Positions 12,701-27,700 of a DNA stretch of 64,000 bases are shown here, piece after piece (the first letter of the stretch is position 1; each line of letters begins with the position of its first letter). Under the pieces are notes generated by a model that worked only from the letters and a program-made list of their open reading frames with translations, ran no database searches and was not told the DNA's origin. The DNA is from Anodontia alba. Its lineage: Eukaryota; Mollusca; Bivalvia; Lucinida; Lucinidae. Location of the stretch: contig OZ024825.1 of NCBI GenBank assembly GCA_964016985.1, forward strand, positions 4,954,056 to 5,018,055, read 5' to 3'. Both the position numbers and the translations under genes were made by a program.

Positions 12701-15700
12701 GTCGAGCGCGGTCAGTTTACCTAACCACACGTTTACTGGGCAGGCTTAGTCTTCTAAGCAGTTAACCAGTATTGTGCACATTCTTTTGCCAGAAACTGAC
12801 AACTGCCCTTCTTGAATCAGCGGAAGGGAGAGAATGACCGTAGAAAATATTTCATGATCAATCACCACGAAAGAATGTTGCCGACCTCGGCGGGGGTTGA
12901 ACCCGCGACCTCCTGGTCTCCAGTCGGACGGCGCATCCAACTGAGCCACCGAGGCCGGCAATTATTTTGAAATCAAGCCACTATCCTAGGAGGAGCTGTC
13001 ATTTAAAGGTTTTCTATTTTTAGCTCTGGTGGCCTTTTGTTCAGCGGAGCGGAACCATTTAAGCAATTTTGGTAGAGGGTCACCCAAGAAATAATTCTGT
13101 GAAATTATTTTGAATTCGGGCCTACTGGCCTAAGAGGAGATGTCATTTGAAGGTTTTCCTATTTTTAGCTCTGGCAGCCATTTTGTTCAGCAGAGCAGAC
13201 CATTTTAACAATTTTGGAAGAGGGTCACCCAAGGAATATTTCCGTGAAATTATTTTGAAATCGGGCCACTGGCCTAGGAGGAAATGTTGTTTTAGATTTT
13301 TCTATTTTTAGCTCTGGTGCCCATTTTGTGCAGCAGAGTGGAACGATTTGAGCAACTTTGGAAGAGGGACCTCTAACGGAGCAATCCTATCAACTTTGGT
13401 TAAAATCCACCCAATAGTTATGGCGGAGATGTCATAATGGACTCGGGACAAAGGGCAATCACAACAGCTCACCCCAAGCACGTTGTGCTCAGGTGAGCTA
13501 AAAACTAAGTCTAAATGTGGAAAAAGTTGATAAAAAAAAATAATGGGAGGATAATCCCAAACCACATGCACATCTTCATGACAAAGCCACCTACAAAGTT
13601 CAAAAAGATCCGTATAAAACTGTAAAAGGAGTTGCCCCCACAAGCTACCCATCTCATTGTATCTAGGGATGGACTGATGGACAGAAGAATGAACCCATTT
13701 TATTAGTCCCCTTTGACTTACGTTTGGGGACAAAAATAGACTTTGAAATGTCAAAGCCTATTTACTGAGAAAAATATAAAAATATTTCAACCCATTTAAG
13801 CCTAGTGTCCCATAAAAGGGACATTGGCAAACAGCCGGCATCTGATCAGGGTCTACACTGTTTGCATTAAATCAGAAATTTCTACAAAACATGATAGTAA
13901 TAAGAATTTGTTTTTCTGCAAAAACATAGATGTCTCCTGCCTTTTTGGTGTCATATTGTATTGTACATTCAGCGAAAATTTATATTTACTAACGAGTCTC
14001 CAAGGGAAATAACTCAATAAGTATAATTGCAAGAGTTATGGTTCTTGTGCTTTGCATGTGGTCTAATGTTGACTGGCATTCATTTAAAGTTTGGTGAAGG
14101 TATCTTGAACGGTTTTCAAGTTATAGAGTGGACATGCTTTTTATGACGGACAAAGTTCCAAGGGAAATAATTAAAAAAGTATAAATGCATGAGTTATGGT
14201 TCTTGTGCTCTGCATGTCATCTAATGTTGATTGATATTTACATGAAGTTTCTTGAAGATATCTTGGAACAGGTTTCAAGTTACAGAACAGACATGATTTA
14301 ATGATGGACAAAGTTCCGAGGGAAACATCTCAAAGAGCATGAATGCAAGAGTTATGGTTCTTGTGTTCTGCACATTATCTAATGTTGACTGACATTTATA
14401 TGAAGTTTCCTGACAACAGCTTGAACAGGTTTTCAAGTTATAGAGCAGACACGATTTTGTGACAGAGTCCAAGGGAAATAACTCAAAAAGTATACATGCA
14501 AGAGTTATGGTTCTTGCGCTATATGTTGTCTAATGTTGATTGATATTTATATGAAGTGTCGTGAAGACAGCTTGAACGGTTTTTAAGTTACAGAGTGGAC
14601 ATGATTTTGTGACAGAGTCCAAGGGAAATAACTCAAAAAGTATAAATGCAAGAGTTATGGTTCTTGTGCTCCGCATATCCTCTAATGTTGATTGATATTT
14701 ATATGAAGTTTGGTGAAGATAGCTTGAACAGTTTTCCAGTTATAAAGCGGACACAATTTTGTGAAAGTGTCCAAGGGAAATAACTCAAAAAGTATAAATA
14801 TAAGAGTTATGGTTCTTGCTCTCTGCATGTCGTCTAATGTTGATTGATATTTAAGTGAAGTTTCATGAAGATAGCTTGAATGCTTTTCAAGTTATAGAGC
14901 GGACACGAGTGTGACAGACATACAGATGCCCAAGGGAAAAACAATATGTCTCCCAACCCTAAAGGGGGGAGACATAATAAAAACTAACCAGACACCCCTT
15001 ATACAGGAAATAGTCTTATCCAAGGACTTGAGGTAGAAGAGTCCACTCAGCATAAATGTGTAAAATTGTCATCTACGGATTTTTACCCAGCATGTTAAGT
15101 GTTAATAGCTATAAATGTCGTACCTGTTGTGTTCTATAAGGAAGGTTGAAGATGTGCATTTCCACGTGTAGTACTTCCACTGGCTCAGCTGATTACAGAA
15201 GAAAGAAGAATTAAGCCAATGTGAGAGCAAGACAATACAAAACTCATCCAAACAGGTGAAACTTAGTCCAATGAGTTTTCAATTGGAATGGTAAATGTCC
15301 TAAAGTTTGGAACACTATATTCCATACACTTTCTATACCAAATTTCAAAATTCTAGGTCTAGTAGTTCCTGAAAATTTTTTGACAGAAAAAGAAATTTAC
15401 AAATTCCACTCACACAATCACTCAAACATTGTTACAGAAAGGACAAAAACTGTGTTAATATATCTCCTATATACTTCGTATACCCAGGAAAATTGGGTAT
15501 GACTTGTTGTAATGTGTAAGATAGAATCAACCTCCTCATATGTATCAGTTCCTCTATTTGTCCATTTTTTTTCTTTCTCTCCAATAAAAATTTTTGTCAT
15601 ATATTTCTCAGCTCCTATGGAAGCCAGTCTTCAGTTTTTGTGTACACATAGAGAGGGTTGAAGTATATTGTGTAACGGAAAACCAAAATGCTTAGATTCA

Positions 15701-18700
15701 CTTTTGCCTTCTTTTTCCATCTCTCACTCCAACATGATGCGTAGGGAAATTTGAGTCCAATAAACTACTCAGGAACTACTGTGCCTAGGATTTTGAAATA
15801 TTGAGATGACTTGCACATACACTACAACCTCTTTATAACACGGTTCGTTATAACACAGTTTTGGATATAACATGGTCATTTTTCAATATAATCTTGTTTA
15901 ACTAACATGGTTTATGCTATGGATCCAACAATAGTGTTAGATAGACGTTGTGGTGTATTGTGTAAAAGAGAATCAGCCTCCTGCTTATCATTCCCTTTAA
16001 ACATCTATTTTTCTTTCTCTCCTATGAAAATTTCCATCACAGATTTCTCATCTCCTATGAGAGCCAGAATCTTCAAATTCTGTATACATCCTGACAGTGC
16101 TGAGGTAGTGTGTAAAAGAGACTCTGCGGGCTTATCAGTCTCGTTAAATGTCTAAGTATTTTTCTGTCTCTCCATCACAGATTTCCCATCTCCTATGACA
16201 ACCAGTCTTCAAATTCTGTATACACCCTGACAGTACTCAGATATACTGTGTAAAAGAAAACCAAGATGGTAAGACTTCTTTCTTCATTCTTTTTCTATTT
16301 TTGATTTTTTTTTCCATCTCTCACTCCAATGTTTTCCAGCCCTCACTCTAATGTAAGACATATACAGGGATATTATGTCAAAGATTTCTCAGGAACTATT
16401 TGACCTAGGACTTTGAAAGTTGCTACAAACATTGGTAATAACAGTTTGTAATGTGCAAGAAAGAATCAGTATCCTCCTGCTTATCGTTTCCTCTACCTTT
16501 CCGGTTTTCTTTCTTTCCAATAAGAATACATACATAACAGATTTCTCACCTGCTAAGAAATCCAGCCTTCAAATTTTGTGTACACCCTGAGAATGGTGAA
16601 GTGATATTGCCATTACAAAAACATGCCTATTCAAATATACAAAAAATTTCACCTCCAAAAACTGAAAATTTTCAGACAAAAAAACATTGATATTTTTCAT
16701 ATTTCTGCTCAAAACATAGACTATGGGTACTCCTTAGAACTGCCTCAGTGAGGCAGTTCTAATGAGTACCCACAATCTATGTTTTTGAGCAGAAATAAGA
16801 AAAATAATATCTACCCCTGTAAACCCAAGTTTTACTATATAAAAGTGGGATTTAAGGGGGTCAAAATTATATAGGCATGTTTTCGTGATGTGTAAAATGA
16901 AACTAAGCTACTGAGATATATTTTGCCTTGTTTTTCCATTTTTCCTTTTCCCATCTCTCTCTCCAGTGTAATATATAAGAATATTTGGTCAAACAGTTCT
17001 CAGTACATACTGAACCTAGGATTTTTAAAGTTGGTCCAGAAATTAGGTAGGACTTGTTGTACTGAGTAAAAAAGAAGCAGTATTCTCCTGCATATTTTTC
17101 CTTTTATTATTTTCCATTTTCTTTCTCTCCAATAAAAAAATTCTTTCACAGATTATTCAGCTCATATGAGAGAGAAACTTCAAATTTTGTGCATATACCC
17201 TGAGAGAGGCAAAGAGTAAAGAAAAATAAAACCAAGATGCTGAGATTATTCTTCCATTTATTTGTCCATTTTTCATCACTGTTTTAAGAGAATATATTAT
17301 CACTGCCTGTTGATGGATTGGCAGGGGTGTACATGACCCACTGGTCGCATGGTCTAGTTTTACTATAGTTTGCTTTTTGTGTAATTATTATTTCTTAAAA
17401 TATTTTGTGAAATGGTAAACAGCATAGACTTGGGTCTGTACTGTTTGCATATGCCATTTTATCAGAAACTTTGGTGTATGGAATTTTCGAACATCAATCC
17501 TAGGCCCATAGCTTAATCCTTAGAGTATCATGCAAAATTGCAGCACGTAACATTCTCAAGTACTTTGATATGATTCACACAAAATGTCTAGCCTTAATTT
17601 CTCTGAAAATAAAAACTATAGATTTCAGAATGGCATCTGCTGCAGCTGTGGGTGGCACTTTTTTGTTTGGCATTTCAATAGTGGAATGCTATATAACTGA
17701 ATGTTAAACATGGCTTCAAAAGATGCTTTTTTTAAACCAAAAAGTATGGACATTTTCCTTATTCATCACGAAAACACACCTATATAATTTTGACCCCATT
17801 AAACCTCATTTTTATATACCGGTAGTAAAACTGGGGTTTACAGTGTTTCATTATTTTTCTTATTTCCCAAGAAGGCAGTTCTAATGAGTACCCACAATCT
17901 ATGTTTTAAGCAGAAATACGAAAATCATCAGAATTTTTTATCTGAAAATTTTCAATTTTCAATATATTTTTGAATAGGCATCTTTTAGTAATTTCTCAAT
18001 GTTGTTGTACTCATTAGAAGCACCTCAATCAGCACTTCAAATGCACAACATAAGGAAACTAATTTTTTGGATACCCTTATTTCTAGCAATTGTTTGCATT
18101 TGTATTTATTGTGAGTAAATGGGAGTTTCGTTAGTTTACTTTGTGACATCCACTCAGGAGTAACCAACTTGTTGTTTATATGAAGACAATTTTACAAGAA
18201 GAGTAAAATTACTTCTAACAAAAGGCTAGGGAAGCCAAAATAAGCAAGTAAAGAGTACTATAAAAATCACATGGAAAGAGAAATGGCTTTGGAAGCCTTA
18301 TTCATGAGCTTTTTGTTTGCAAATGTACACTAGCTTTTCCTATAATATCAGCCACATCAAGTGAAAAAGTGCCTTCGAACATACACAAAATAGGCATATT
18401 CAGATCATCCTGCACATGCGCAAAGTATCACCTCTGCCTTTGCTCTCCATTCATACATTCTGTAGTATCCCATGATTCTGTTAGCGGACAGCAAAGGCCC
18501 TGATCAGACTGCATGGATGCGTAGTCTGATCAGGGCCTTTGCTGTCCCCTCGTCTCCGAAGACACGTGTTTGCATGGCATGACCCATATATTTAATGATT
18601 ACCAGGTTTTTTGGCAAGCTTTTCAAACACAGGTGGCTGTATAGAAAACCTGTACACCAGCTCAGGATACCGCCACAGTAGGTACACTGAAAACAAAAAG

Positions 18701-21700
18701 ATACAACATGTACACTTTCAGACTAGCTAATAAATTTCTTTCTTTTCCTATGGACGTGGTATTTTTTTTTTTTGATTTGGGTTTAACGGCCCTTTCAAGA
18801 ATATTTCACTTATATCGAGCCGATCATTCATCAAAGGTGGGCGAAAACCGGAGTACCCGGAGAAAAACCACCTGACCATCCGTAAGCAGAACTTGGCTTT
18901 CCCACATATGACCCGAGCTAGGCTCGAACCACAGCGGTGAGAAACCTAATGGATTAAGAGTCAACTCTCTTATCCACTAGGCTACGGGGGCCCGCAGGGC
19001 GTGGTATCCCCATACGCATCCGTATGCTCATGCGCTTACATTGTAGATGTGAGTGCGGGCTGTACATTGTGCGTGCATGTATTCCTTGCCTTTTTCGTGA
19101 TTTTATTGTTCTCATTTAACTACTGTCCGTGGCTTTCCTATTACTTCTGGCATAAATTTGGATCAGCCTATGCGTGTACATGGGCTGATGTGAGTTGTAA
19201 CCTGAAGGATTTTGTTACTTTCAGGACATTTGCCTCTGTTTTTTTTGTTTTTTTTTTGTTAATGCCCGAGTAAAATTTTTGCATAGTAATAAATATTGCA
19301 CAAAATGTTAGTTTCTTTGTTAAAGATATTTTTTCTTTTTTTTGACAATTCAAAAAATTGAATTACAGTAGTTACCCTAAGGATCCTTAAAGACAATATC
19401 CCCAAATAGTAATACAGTGCTGACTTCTATGCTACTATCTGGGAACTTTGTAGGCATTGTGGGCCAGGCTCTAGTGCACCAGACGGGAAGATACCAACTC
19501 AGCCGAACTTATAACGCTTCATGGTGACAAAGGGCACTCCCTAGTACAAATTTGCACACCACCTTATTACAGTACTAAGATGGTCTAATGACACATCCAT
19601 ATAGTAACCCTTTGTAAACGTCCTTCATATCATAATAAAATATATAAGGCCCCCATTCCTATACAAGGTTGTTTATAACACTAATGCCTAAGTCCAAAAG
19701 GGGCATAAATTCTGTCAAGCTGAAACGGTTTTCTAGATATTTTGATCACAAGGTTGTTAATAATAAACTTTATGTTCTGTTCTATTCTGTTGTAGGTCCA
19801 ACTTCATCTAAAATTTATAGACCAGAGTCAAAATGTAATTAGGTTATTTACTCATCATTCCCAACCGGCATACTAAATTTCAAGACCCTAGCTTTAACAA
19901 TTTTGGAATATCTTGCTGACCCAGCTTTAAGACTTTTTGAGAAATTTTGCTGACAAGGTCAAAATGCCCAGAACTTCAGTGGGCTAAAATTCTGTCAACT
20001 TTACATGGAATTATCTCAAAATTTAATCAGGTAATCTACACATCGTCTCTAATCAACATATTGAAATTCAAGACCCTTGTTGATAGACTTTTTGAGACAT
20101 CTTGCTGAAGTCAAAATGCCCAGAACCACTAAGGGCCATAACCATGTCAAGTTCTCATGGAATTCGCTCAAAATCTAATCATGTAATCTAAATATCATCC
20201 CCTATCAGCATATTAAATTTCAAGACTAGCTTACTCTTAGAGATATCCTGCTGACAATACCAAAATGCTCAAAACTGCAAAGGGCAATAAATCTGTCAAT
20301 TTTCATGGAATCCCTCAAAATCAAATCGGGTGATCTACACATCAGCTTATCCAATCAGCTTATAAAATTTCAAGACCTTAGCTTAAATACCTTTTGAGAT
20401 ATCAAGCCCACAGTCGAAATGTACAGAACCGCAAGGGGCCATAATTATGCCAATTTTTCCTGAAATTCCTTCAAAACCCAGTCAGGTAATCTACATATCA
20501 TCCAAAATCAGCAAATTAAATTTCAAGACTCTAGCCTAAATACACTTAGAGCTATCTTGCTGATAAGGTCAAAATGCCCATTATTATAAAGGGCAATAAT
20601 TCTGTCAATATAAGGAATTTCCTCAAAATCTATTCATGTAATCGACATATCATCCCCAATCGGCACTTAAAATTCCAATACCCTTATTAAATACTTTTTG
20701 AGATATCTTGCTAGCAAGGTCAAAATGCCCAGAACTGCAAAGGGCCAAAACTGTGTCAGTTTTTCATGGAATTTTCTCAAAATCTAATAAGGCATATATA
20801 TATTTACACATCATCCACAATCAGCATATAAAATTTCCAGACCTTAGCTTTAATACTTTTTGAGATATCTTGCTGACAAGAAGAAAATGCCCAGAACTAC
20901 AATGGGCCACAAATACATCAATTTTTTTCAGGGAATTCCCTCAAAATATAATCAAACATTCTACACATCATCCCCAATCAGCATATAAAATTTCAAGACC
21001 CCAGCTTAAATACTATTTGAGATATCTTCCTGAAAAAGTCAAAATGCCCAGCACTGCAAAAGGCCGTAACGAAATCATTTTTCCACAGAATTCCCTCAAA
21101 ATCTAATCAGGTAATCCACACATCATTCCCTATCACTATATAGAATTACAAGACCCTAGCTTAAATATTTTTTTAGATACATCTTGCTGATAAGACTTAA
21201 TTTTGATCTTTTCGAAAGGGGCATAACTCTAAAAGTACAAATATGCCGGACAAGAAAAAAAGACTGGTCAGCTATTTTTTTTTTTTTTTTGTGGGGAACC
21301 CATACATTAAATTTCAAAACCCTAGCATGGAGGGTTCTTAAGATATGCCATGCACAAAAAAAGCGTGAAAAGCGGATGCAAGATATTCAAAGGGGGCGTA
21401 ACTCTGAAGTGTAAATATGCTGGACAAGAGAAAAAAACATGGTCAGCTATTTTTTTCATTTGGAACCCATATACAAAATTTTGAAACCCTAGCATGCAAA
21501 GTTCTTAAGGTATGCATGCACAAAAAAGAAGCGTGACAAACAGACTGAAGGACAGATGGACAAACAGATGCAAAGTGATATGTCCCACCAATTTCATTCA
21601 AACTTGGAGGCATAATTAGTTTGAAATATCAAGCACTACTTTCTTTAATGCATTGCATGCTGGGTAATAATTTCAGCAAAACATTTTGAAATAGTTTTTT

Positions 21701-24700
21701 TTTTTTTCCAGAAAACAGGATTTGTAATTTCGATGACTCTCGGTAAGAGATTATTTGCATGAACTATCAAGTCCTATTTTCTGAGAAAATGAGAAAAGTA
21801 TTATCAATTGTTGTCTGCTAAATTAGCTCAGAGAGTGTTATGGGTTTAGCAAATTGTTCCATGGGAGATAATTTGCATAAAATGCCAATTCCTATTCTCT
21901 GTAGAACAAAACATATAAATGAAAACATTGAGAAAATGTTTTCAATATACAAGTGCTACCATATGCTTGAAAAAGGTCCAGAGGGGGGAAAATTCTTTCC
22001 TTTATGTGTAGTCCCCAGTAGGAAGGGAGAAAAATATTTCTACACTAGTTATTTCCCTTGGAGGTATAGCCATTCCCCATAGAACTGGAAGTACCTGATG
22101 GGTACAAGATATCCTGCTTGTGGATCTTAAACAGAAGAGGGATCCTAGTATTACAGTATATGAAGACATCTTCCTCCCCGTCTGTATGAACCTTCATCAC
22201 TGTAACCTCTTTTTTGTTAGGTATGATGTTGTTACATGCTTCAGCATTAAGCTCTGGATATGTTTTGCCCAGCTCTGCTCGAAGTTTCTTTCTGAAATGA
22301 ACAACATAAATGATTTTATAGCTCCAGATAAGCGAGGTATCAAGCAAACATTTTTCTTATATCTCCACTAAAACACATATTGTGATACATGTACTCATGA
22401 AAATCACTTCGATAAGGTGCTTCTAATGAGTACCCACTATATATGTTTTTGTGGAGAAATTAGAAAAATATCAACAATGATCAATGATTGGTTGAAAAAA
22501 GCGTCTGACATGGAGCTATGGATCATTTTATCCAGGAATGGCCACAATCATGTAGCACAGCCTACCTGAGGCATCCAAAAAAAAAAAAAAGAAAAAAAAA
22601 AGACGAAGAGATGAGGAACAAACAATAACAAGACCACCTTTTCTTGGGAAATGTCAACAAAGAATACCACAACCTCTTTACAAGGGTATTGCTGCGATCC
22701 AGAGCAAAAACCCCAGGGCCCAGTTGTTCAAAGCATTGTTAGCTTAACGAGCTCATTAGTGGTCAAAATGTTAACTGTTCTAGTAAGTACAATATCTAAT
22801 TCACAGGTATTTTTGCTGAAAAAATGTGAGTAGATTTTACAAATGCTACTCACATTTTTTTTCAGCAAAAATATTAGCCTATATGCCATATTTAATGATC
22901 AAAGTTTTAACAATACATTAACTAACGACATGGTTAGTTTTGAACAACTGGGCCCTGTTAGCTAAACATATGTATCCAAACAAAACTGTATAGATTATAT
23001 TGACAAATGACCAAAGTAGACAAACACAAATGCATAGATAATGATTATACAGGAAAATGATCATAACTTGTCATTTTACTATATAATCTATGTATATTTG
23101 TTTGGATACAATATTTCTGGGGTCTAGCTTTCAACAGTTATATCTGAAGCTCTGCTATAATAAATCATGTCATAAACCTGTTTTTAACCCTTGTCATGCT
23201 GAATACAGACTTCACGCCCACTTCTAATTTTCAGCCAATCAGATTACTTGAACCAGATTGTTCTTACAAATTCCCATATACTTAATGGCAAACAGTGCAA
23301 ATCCAGATCTGCTGGCTTCTTCACTGAATCTACACTGTTTGCAAAGGCAGGCTATATCCAGGTTCAGCAGGACAAGGGTTAAGTATGTGACTCATTTTCT
23401 TGAAACAGGGGCTGGTATTAAGGAACAAATTATTTTACTGGTCATTTTGGATGTGGGGTAGAGATTTAGGGTAGGTGAGTTCCATTTAACATTTGCCTCT
23501 CTCTGGGCTAATTCAACAGATGACAAATTGATGCATACCTGTCAAGTCATGCGTACTGTGTGTGTGTGTGTGTGTCACATGCATTTCAAACCTAAATCTC
23601 ACATGCCTATAATTCTGAGTCACATGCATTTGGAATGAAAATGAAATTCAAAAACAAATTTATGCATAAAAGTCTGTAAATTTATCAATTCGGCTTGTTT
23701 TCTGGCAGATACTGAGTATCTTCCAGAAAACACACTGAATTGATCATACTGTCATCAATTTTTATATGCACAGGCAGTGAATTGTGAAATTGTTAGTGAC
23801 TAAAATAAACACCCTCTTTACTGCAGTTGGGTGGAATAATTCAACAGATAAGAATTGCCTGGTGAATATATAAATAAAATAATGGAGACAATTCAAAAGC
23901 TGGCCTTTCGGCGCTTTCAGGTTTGCTGGTATGAAACAAAACGCAAACAAAATCATGTAAACTGCTAGTGCAGCAGTATACAAAAGTTCCCATGATCTTG
24001 CCTGGGCATCAAAAAATCCAGTAAAACTTTAATTCTGAAGAGTTTTCCTGTCAGTATTAAAGGCAGTTTGTGACAAATAAGCTAATAATAATGCAGAGTG
24101 GGCAAATAACGACATACACTGATTCATCAACACATGCACACACACACAAAAAAAAAACAACACTTTTTTGTGTCTTCTTTACCAAAGACAGAAAGCAATT
24201 CAAAGAGGACTCAGTGTCTGTTGTAGTGTCTATAGTGTATTTACTTGGAAAAGTCAAGATTTTACCAGACACTGTCTTCAGCTTCTTGGGGCTTCACCGC
24301 CTCTTTGAACCAATCACACACCTGGCCTTGGGAGACCTTTGACAGCTATGTTGATGATATTTTTCTTATTTTTTCTCAGAAAACAGGTTTCAACATTTAA
24401 TGCAAATTGTTTTCATTGACATTTCATGTCAATGAAGACAATTTGCATGAAATGTGCAATGTCAAAACCTGTTTTCTGGGAAAAATAAGGAAAATATTTC
24501 TAAATGTTATATCATCATATCATAATATAATTGGATTTTTGATTAACTTGCAGGTACAGGGGCAACATCCACATCAGTGGGCCCCCTTCCATATAGCTGG
24601 CTTGCTGCACGCATGGCAGATCTCACACCAAATCTCCAGGTATGTCTATCATGAGGGTTGATAGCCAAGAGCTTCAATTCTCTGCAATCCCTCTCTGTCA

Positions 24701-27700
24701 GCTGCTTCCATGTCATCTTGGGCCTCCCAGGCCCACGCTTTCCAACAACCTATATGTCAAAAGGCTGTCTTGACTGCACAATTGGAGCGTTCCAAATGTC
24801 CATACCAGCGGAGCCTTCTCTCCTTCAGAATGAGGTCCAGATCATCAATCCCAAGCCGCGCAAGTAGCTCATTGGACCTGGTGGGGACAATGTCTTGCAG
24901 TCTGACATTGCAGATCTGTCTGATCATTGCCCTATCATTTCGCTGCAGACGCGGGAGGTTGGCTTTGTCAATGGCCAAGTCTCACTGGCATGGAGCATTG
25001 CGCTCCACAAACAAGAGCTGTGCACACGGCCATGTGTTTTGAAAGAGAGGTCGCGTGAAGAGAGAACTAGTAGCAAATCCTTAAACTTCTTCTAGGCCAC
25101 ATGTGTTGTGGCTGAAAGTTTACAGCCATCTGCTGCTGACAGCATGTCTCCTAGGTAGCAAAATGAAGCTACCACCTCCAGCTGCATTTCTTGTGCACCC
25201 AGAGCTTGCAGCCATTGCAGAAGATGCTGTTGCTGCCCGCTCCAGTGTGACTGACGGCGCATGGATACTGGCTTGAACTCTGCAGATCATGATCTTTGTC
25301 TTTCCTGCATTTACTCTCAGTCCTTTCTTCTCCATTGCTTCTTTCCAAGAGCCTCCTGACACATTCCTCAAGCGATTCAGCGATGATAACAAGGTTATCG
25401 GCATACAGGTCCTCCCAGGGGAAGTTGTCTGCTGAAAATTTTACCCAGAGTGCTTAGTGTTAATGTTGATTCAAACATTGATATATTTTGAATCTATTGC
25501 CTAATGGCCTTATCCAAGGATGGGGTCTGAATTGCATATGGGTGACACCCATCTCAGTCATCTATGGTTAAATTTCTCATAACTTAAATTTATGCCAAAG
25601 ATGGCTATATTAGGAAACTGACCTTTAATAGTGCCATTTGGAGATAGGGATGGGGTTGGGTGAGACCTATTCAAGCATAGGTACATGGACAATTTGGCAA
25701 GCAGATGATTTGGCCTGAACAATTTGGCCTAGGACAATTTGGCCAGCCAAATGCTTTGGTAGGACTATTTGACCAAATTAATATTTCCCAGCAGTTTTTC
25801 CTATTCCTATTCCTTTGACATCATTTTGTCTGTCATTTCTCAGCTTTGATGCATGAAAAAATGTTGACATAAGACTGAAGAAATCGCACAGTTCAAGCAG
25901 TTTCTTCATACAGCAATATATTTTCATCATATATTTCCTACTCTTTCAGTCATTTTATCTGTCATTTCTTGGCTTTGATGAGGAAAAAAAAATGCTGACA
26001 TAAGTGGACATTGCACAATTTGGGCAGTTTCTTCATTTGGCAACATATTTTCATCACACAGAATAGAATAGAATTTATTTCAAAATTCCAGTAGGCGTTA
26101 AAGCCCATGAGGATATAATACAAACATATGTGATGGCATAGGACATAATCAATAATCATACAAAAGCATTTTCTGTTATTACCTGAGAAAACCTGCTTCA
26201 ATTATACAAAATCAAATATGCTGTGAATATAATTAACAGTTGTGGATATAATTAACATTATGTGGAGAAGGTGATACCTCACAAAATAGGGAAATCAGCA
26301 TATTAGAACAGTAGGTTGTGACCAAACCCAGCTGCACAAACCGTATCTTGCCAAACTTATCTTTAGGAATCCAGTGCTACAGGGAACGTGTGGTGGACCA
26401 CCATATATTTCCTGTTCTTTCAGTGATTTTATCTGTGATTTCTTGTCTTTGCACAATTTGTGCATTATCTCCATTTAACTGTATTGCAATTAAATCATCA
26501 AACATTTTCTTTGTAATCAAACACATTAATTTGCCAAGCAGTAATTTATCAACAAAATAATTAATGAAAACTTTATGATGTATTTTGTGACGTTTTGTTT
26601 GTGAAGCAAAACTAAACCTTTTGATTTTCTGTGATCTTACAATCACTGTATTGCAATTAAGTCAAACATTTCAGCAGTTCCTTTGATCTTTGAAAACTTT
26701 TATAGCAATTAGAATTTGTCATTGATGATTTTAAAAAATAAAATTCACAAAATCTATATACAATTAAAGGGTTGAAAAGAGTTTGTTTCTTAAAAAAAAA
26801 ACAAAAAAAAAAACAAAACAAAAAAACAGGCAATTAGGAAAGCAGGAAATCAAGACCAGTCAACAAATCAGTTAGCCAATCAACCATGCATACAATAATT
26901 ATACTCATTAATCTATATTTTGTTTTCCAACAAATTTAAACAAAATCATTAATTTTACCTATTTTTATTATCAATTTTTACTGATTTGCTACTAAAGATA
27001 TTTGGCTGGCCAGAATATCTCGGGCCAAAAGTAATAATATTTAAATAATGAATTTTTTAATTAATCAAATTCTTCTTTAAACTAGCCATTCTATTAATCT
27101 GGCCATATTGTCCTACCCAATATTTTTGGCTGGCCAAATTATCCTAGGCCAAATTGTTTGATGGCCTAGATTCTTAAACATCACATATAGCTATGTTTGG
27201 AGGGTGATCCCCTAATGACCCCTTTTGGGGTTGTTTTGGGGCTAGGTGTGGATGAGATCCGAGTAATCTATTGTTAGTCATAAATGACCACAATGCAAAC
27301 ATGCTTGACACATATTCAGTGGCTGAGAGGGTTCAGAGAAACCCCGATTGGAGTCCACATTATGCAATTTTCATGGGGAATTCAAAGAAAACTGCCCTTT
27401 CATGGGAAATTCAAAGAAAACTGCTGACAAACTGCCCTGAGCTAAGATGAACCCTCTTTTTGAAATTCCTGGATCTGCCCCTGCATATTCTAGCAATAAC
27501 CAAAAAACTGCTCCTAAGTCATCCATCAAGCAAATAGACTCTCTGCAGGTAATAGTCGAATATGACCAATGTATTTGACAGTAATGGTAGAAAGAAAGAA
27601 AATAAAAAAGCAGAGTGAAAGACCAACGGGCAGTCACATCCAGAGTCTACCACAATATTGTGACACCAATAGAGCGGTTCTGAACATAGGGACGTAGCAA

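Larger units (their letters stand above)
15330..17300. repeat. degenerate long-unit tandem repeat, interrupted by MITE B
   Basis: Blocks recur in the same order: TTTCTTTCTCTCCAATAAAAA, CACAGATTTCTC..CTCCTATG, CTTCAAATT.TGTGTACACCCTGA, GTGTAAAAGAAAACCAAGATG, TCCATCTCTCACTCCAA, CTCAGGAACTA.T..ACCTAGGA. Repeats start near 15540, 16010, 16170, 16500 and 17110 (unit roughly 200-500 bp because of indels). A family B MITE (16611-16890) sits in one unit. Confidence 0.65.

Noticed and set aside
13308..13754. 148-codon open frame on the minus strand
   Set aside because: It lies across the 12.2-13.5 kb tandem array and its flank; the translation is of repeat units and has no recognisable domain.
15124..15188. 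Extra EIF2D exon between exons 3 and 4
   Set aside because: Phase allows joining exon 3 but then breaks exon 4, and the sequence has no eIF2D similarity; exon 3 joins exon 4 directly in phase.
26377..26646. 89-codon minus-strand frame
   Set aside because: No motif, AT-rich, and inside the inverted-end element at 25698-27172.
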